Source: Roseburia sp. (lineage in GTDB: Bacteria > Bacillota > Clostridia > Christensenellales > Pumilibacteraceae). Taken from it: DNA of 35,312 bases. How positions within the stretch are numbered: position 1 is the first letter of the stretch; every line of letters begins with the position of its first letter. The stretch covers positions 1 to 35,312 of the forward strand of contig JAMPDA010000017.1 in the NCBI GenBank assembly GCA_023665905.1, written 5' to 3'. Under the pieces are notes generated by a model. The model was not told the origin of the DNA and searched no databases. It saw only the letters and a list, made by a program, of their open reading frames with translations. The translations under genes were made by a program, and so were the position numbers. Shown here one piece after another: positions 34,201 to 35,312 of this stretch.

Positions 34201-34575
34201 AACGGCGGCGACGATAAGGGCGGCGACAGCGGCGATAAAGCCGACGCGGAGCCCGCGACCGACACTGCCGCAGAGGAAAAGCCGGAAGCGGCGGAACAGC
34301 CTGCGGAAGCAGAAGAAGCAAAGCAGGAAGAACAGGCCGCCGACGCCGAGGAAAAAACGGAAACTGCGGAACAGCCTGCGGAAGTCGAAGAAGCAGAAGA
34401 AGCTAAGCCGGAAGAAAAAGCCGAGGAAGTCGAAGAAGCTAAATCGGAAGAAAAAGCCGAGGAAGCCGAAGAAGCTAAGCCGGAAGAAAAAGCCGATGAT
34501 GTAAAAACTCCGGACGAACAGCCCAAGCCGAAAAAGCCTGCGGCGAAGAAGTCGTCGGGCAGCAAGAAGAAGTAA
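31246..34575 (+). CDS. pulA: Membrane-anchored type I pullulanase
   Basis: A 1109-residue debranching enzyme cutting alpha-1,6 bonds in pullulan and starch. In order: a signal peptide; a CBM41-like starch-binding domain (INYYRSGSYDGWWLWLWDAG); a CBM48-type domain (FTVWAPTAGDLKLNIYD); and a GH13 catalytic domain with the pullulanase signature YNWGYDP (489-495), nucleophile Asp607 (FRFDLMG), acid/base Glu636 (YGEGWD) and Asp724 (CHDN). A transmembrane helix lies near 952-975 and is followed by KKKK. About 130 further residues, rich in Glu, Ala and Lys, should be cytoplasmic and include three 12-residue repeats. The start at 31246 gives a better distance (6 bases) to GGAG than the ATG at 31243. 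No LPXTG motif is present, so attachment is by the helix. Confidence 0.94.
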   Translation: MKKQLSKQRVGIVRLLAIALLVVAFALISMPLNLLGARAEVASEERAAEEKNGGVQQSAQAAVSFTLTINYYRSGSYDGWWLWLWDAGKDGVDTAFTSPKNIGGKQWRQYTKQVTDLTPADDGKLIGFIVRDTNWNKDPDGDRYVTVDDIKNGKIEIWLITDDATIYTNKEDAIEAMNEASRNKITTAYFATYKRVHFDTSVAITNKSVFKLKKGDDVVKTIDCSLPNNSQYVGAMSVDMSFTEEVDITASYTVVDEPDEIDEAINFAKRAVSKTKLFSTDKFETDYGYTGTLGAEYSATQTVFTVWAPTAGDLKLNIYDAGTGGTATVHDMARGEKGTWTKTVSGDLKNKYYTYSVVNGNKTDEVVDPYARSGGTNGKRGMIVDLDSTDPTGWSTQQEPTLASNTHAVIYEAQLRDLTIHESSGVSAANRGKFLGLTETGTKNASGKATALDYLKELGVTQVHFQPMFDFASVDENFTTATYNKDGEYNWGYDPLNYNMPEGSYSSDPSDGTKRVNEMKQMIMALHNAGIQVVMDVVYNHVSDAAGSNFEKLVPGYYFRTDDAGKYLDGSGCGNGTASERVMFRKFMIDSVKYWTQEYKVDGFRFDLMGLHDIDTMNQLYDALHAINPDVIVYGEGWDASSEKNGLPVDKQAKIANAAQMPNIAFFDDVIRDGLKGSVFTVTDTGFISGKADTDKAVYVGAYGATNDFAANPTQNINYVACHDNSLLWDKLNASVDASRETLKAINRLAAVSVLTSQGIAFFPAGEEMLRSKRTEKDNTYDNRATVYKTDSSYYYSDNSYKSPDSVNAIDWNLLDTNADMVEFYKGLIAIKKTWPQFQIETKADIDACVTVKDDNKKDGVAVYVVKDPSGDASAVVILNNNSLAQRVAIPQGDYEVFVDGDKASTDKLGSFSGSEFTVGARSAAVLRANLTADAVSGFKYAVEEVPEAKSNLGLALGLGIGIPVAILIAGGVVFGVLYSKKKKGNGGDDKGGDSGDKADAEPATDTAAEEKPEAAEQPAEAEEAKQEEQAADAEEKTETAEQPAEVEEAEEAKPEEKAEEVEEAKSEEKAEEAEEAKPEEKADDVKTPDEQPKPKKPAAKKSSGSKKK
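34396..34503 (+). repeat. Three 36-bp tandem repeats in the pullulanase tail
   Basis: Units at 34396-34431, 34432-34467 and 34468-34503 encode EEAKPEEKAEEV, EEAKSEEKAEEA and EEAKPEEKADDV. The DNA copies differ at only a few bases, so the array is probably recent and may vary in number between strains. Confidence 0.85.
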
Positions 34576-34587
34576 TCAGCAAATGTC

Positions 34588-34618
34588 AAAAAGCCGTTCG
34601 AGCGTCGAACGGCTTTTT
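34588..34618 (+). terminator. Terminator of the starch locus
   Basis: AAAAAGCCGTTCGA (34588-34601) and TCGAACGGCTTTTT (34605-34618) make a perfect 14-bp stem with a 3-base loop. The A and T flanks make it a strong, bidirectional terminator. Confidence 0.92.
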
Positions 34619-34630
34619 GCGTGCGAAAGT

Positions 34631-34668
34631 CGCTCATACATATGCGTATATGCGCATATGTATGAGCG
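34631..34668. repeat. 16-bp palindrome after the starch terminator
   Basis: CGCTCATACATATGCG (34631-34646) and CGCATATGTATGAGCG (34653-34668) are perfect inverted arms around a 6-base loop. There is no T-run. It abuts a C-type repeat segment. Confidence 0.8.
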
Positions 34669-34842
34669 AGTGAAGAAGTAAAAAGGAAAAGTGAAAATGT
34701 GCGCGGTGGTTGGTCTTTTACTTTCTGCGGTGGTTCGCCTAGATTTCTCGACTGCGCTCGAAATGACATGGGTATGGACAAAGCATGATTGATAATAGCA
34801 TGCTACGCCTTTATTATAAGTGGATAAGCAAAACCAACTCCC

Positions 34843-35071
34843 TGTCATTTCGACCTACGCGACGGAAGCCTTTTCCACCCGATGTCATTTCGACCGGAGC
34901 GAGCGACAGCGAGCGTAGCGGAGAAATCCAGGCGCGCAAGCGCCGCATGATTGAGTGAAGATGTAAAAAGGAAAAGTGAAGAAGTGGCGGCGTGTATAGC
35001 TTTTACTCTTTGCGGCGGATCGCCTGGATCTCTCCACGCGCATTGCTACGCAATGCTTGGTCGAGATGACA
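34843..35071. repeat. Composite inverted repeat, unit 4
   Basis: A' (34843-34882), A (from 34883), segment C (near 34955) and B ending 35071. It has the same element order as units 1 and 3. It is followed by the same TTGACAAGTAATTACATA spacer seen after unit 1. Confidence 0.8.
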
Positions 35072-35099
35072 TAAAAAAGGCTTGACAAGTAATTACATA

Positions 35100-35312
35100 T
35101 GTCATTTCGACCGGAGCGAACGCAGTGAGCGGAGCGGAGAAATCCAGCGGCTTTGCCGCGCACCGCGACGCGTGCGTCGCGGAGTGAAGAAGTAAAAAGG
35201 AAAAGTGAAGAAGTGGCGGCGTGTATAGCTTTTACTCTTTGCGGCGGATCGCCCGTTCCGCGACGCGCGCGAAGTGAAGAAGTAATAAGGAAAAGTGAAA
35301 AGGTGAAAGGTG
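35100..35312. repeat. Composite inverted repeat, unit 5, running to the window edge
   Basis: A arm from 35100, then CACCGCGACGCGTGCGTCGC as in unit 1, a C segment at 35183, a truncated B start near 35241, and another C segment at 35271. The right boundary is outside the window. Confidence 0.7.

Larger units (their letters stand above)
34619..35312. repeat. Repeat-filled region downstream of the starch locus
   Basis: There is no credible gene from here to the window end. It contains a 16-bp palindrome (34631-34668) and then the same A, B and C elements as upstream of the starch locus: C-B at 34669-34768, A'-A-C-B at 34843-35071, and A with two C segments from 35100 to the end. The last unit's B arm looks interrupted after GGCGGATCGCC near 35250. 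Confidence 0.85.

Overview
This window looks like chromosomal DNA of a low-to-moderate GC anaerobic Firmicute, probably an uncultivated gut Clostridia lineage (a Christensenellales-like group is a guess). The signs are strong AGGAG ribosome binding sites, sigma-A promoters with 17-base spacers, lipobox lipoproteins, a TM1266-type hydrogenase regulator, a UraA-Upp salvage pair, and a secreted starch-degrading system of the gut-clostridial kind. No rRNA, tRNA, CRISPR, prophage or transposase was seen.

Layout. 1-0.8 kb: ferritin with its own promoter and terminator. 0.8-2.3 kb (minus): citrate synthase. 2.3-4.5 kb: an operon of a TM1266-like ACT regulator, a NitT/TauT-type lipoprotein and its permease, behind a structured leader and without an ATPase gene. 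4.5-7.3 kb: a CtpE/Exp7-like P-type ATPase. 7.3-9.8 kb: uracil permease and uracil phosphoribosyltransferase behind an attenuator-like leader. 9.9-10.0 kb (minus): a 49-residue Cys-rich protein. 10.2-16.7 kb: prephenate dehydratase, then secA-prfB-tsaD and a DUF1648-like membrane protein. 16.7-17.8 kb (minus): an amidase-fold protein with an altered metal site plus two peptidoglycan-binding repeats. 17.9-20.4 kb: a copper ATPase with a CopZ-like domain fused at its C-terminus. 20.7-24.3 kb: a 1225-residue membrane-anchored protein with four apparent internal repeats, not recognised. 25.5-34.6 kb: a starch locus (binding lipoprotein, two permeases, lipoprotein alpha-amylase, membrane-anchored pullulanase), bordered on both sides by the same family of intergenic repeats.

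How the genes work together. The starch locus is a coherent unit: the anchored pullulanase debranches and the lipoprotein amylase cuts alpha-glucans outside the cell, the lipoprotein captures the oligosaccharides and the permease pair imports them, presumably powered by a shared ATPase encoded elsewhere. The uracil genes form a salvage operon. The secA-prfB-tsaD cluster is core housekeeping.

Most unusual features: the four-repeat surface protein, several start codons only 6-9 bases after a -10 box (possible leaderless mRNAs), the CopA-CopZ fusion that keeps a ribosome binding site for the CopZ part, a DKTAT motif in CopA, an amidase fold with Cys at the two His-ligand positions, and inverted composite repeats on both flanks of the starch locus.
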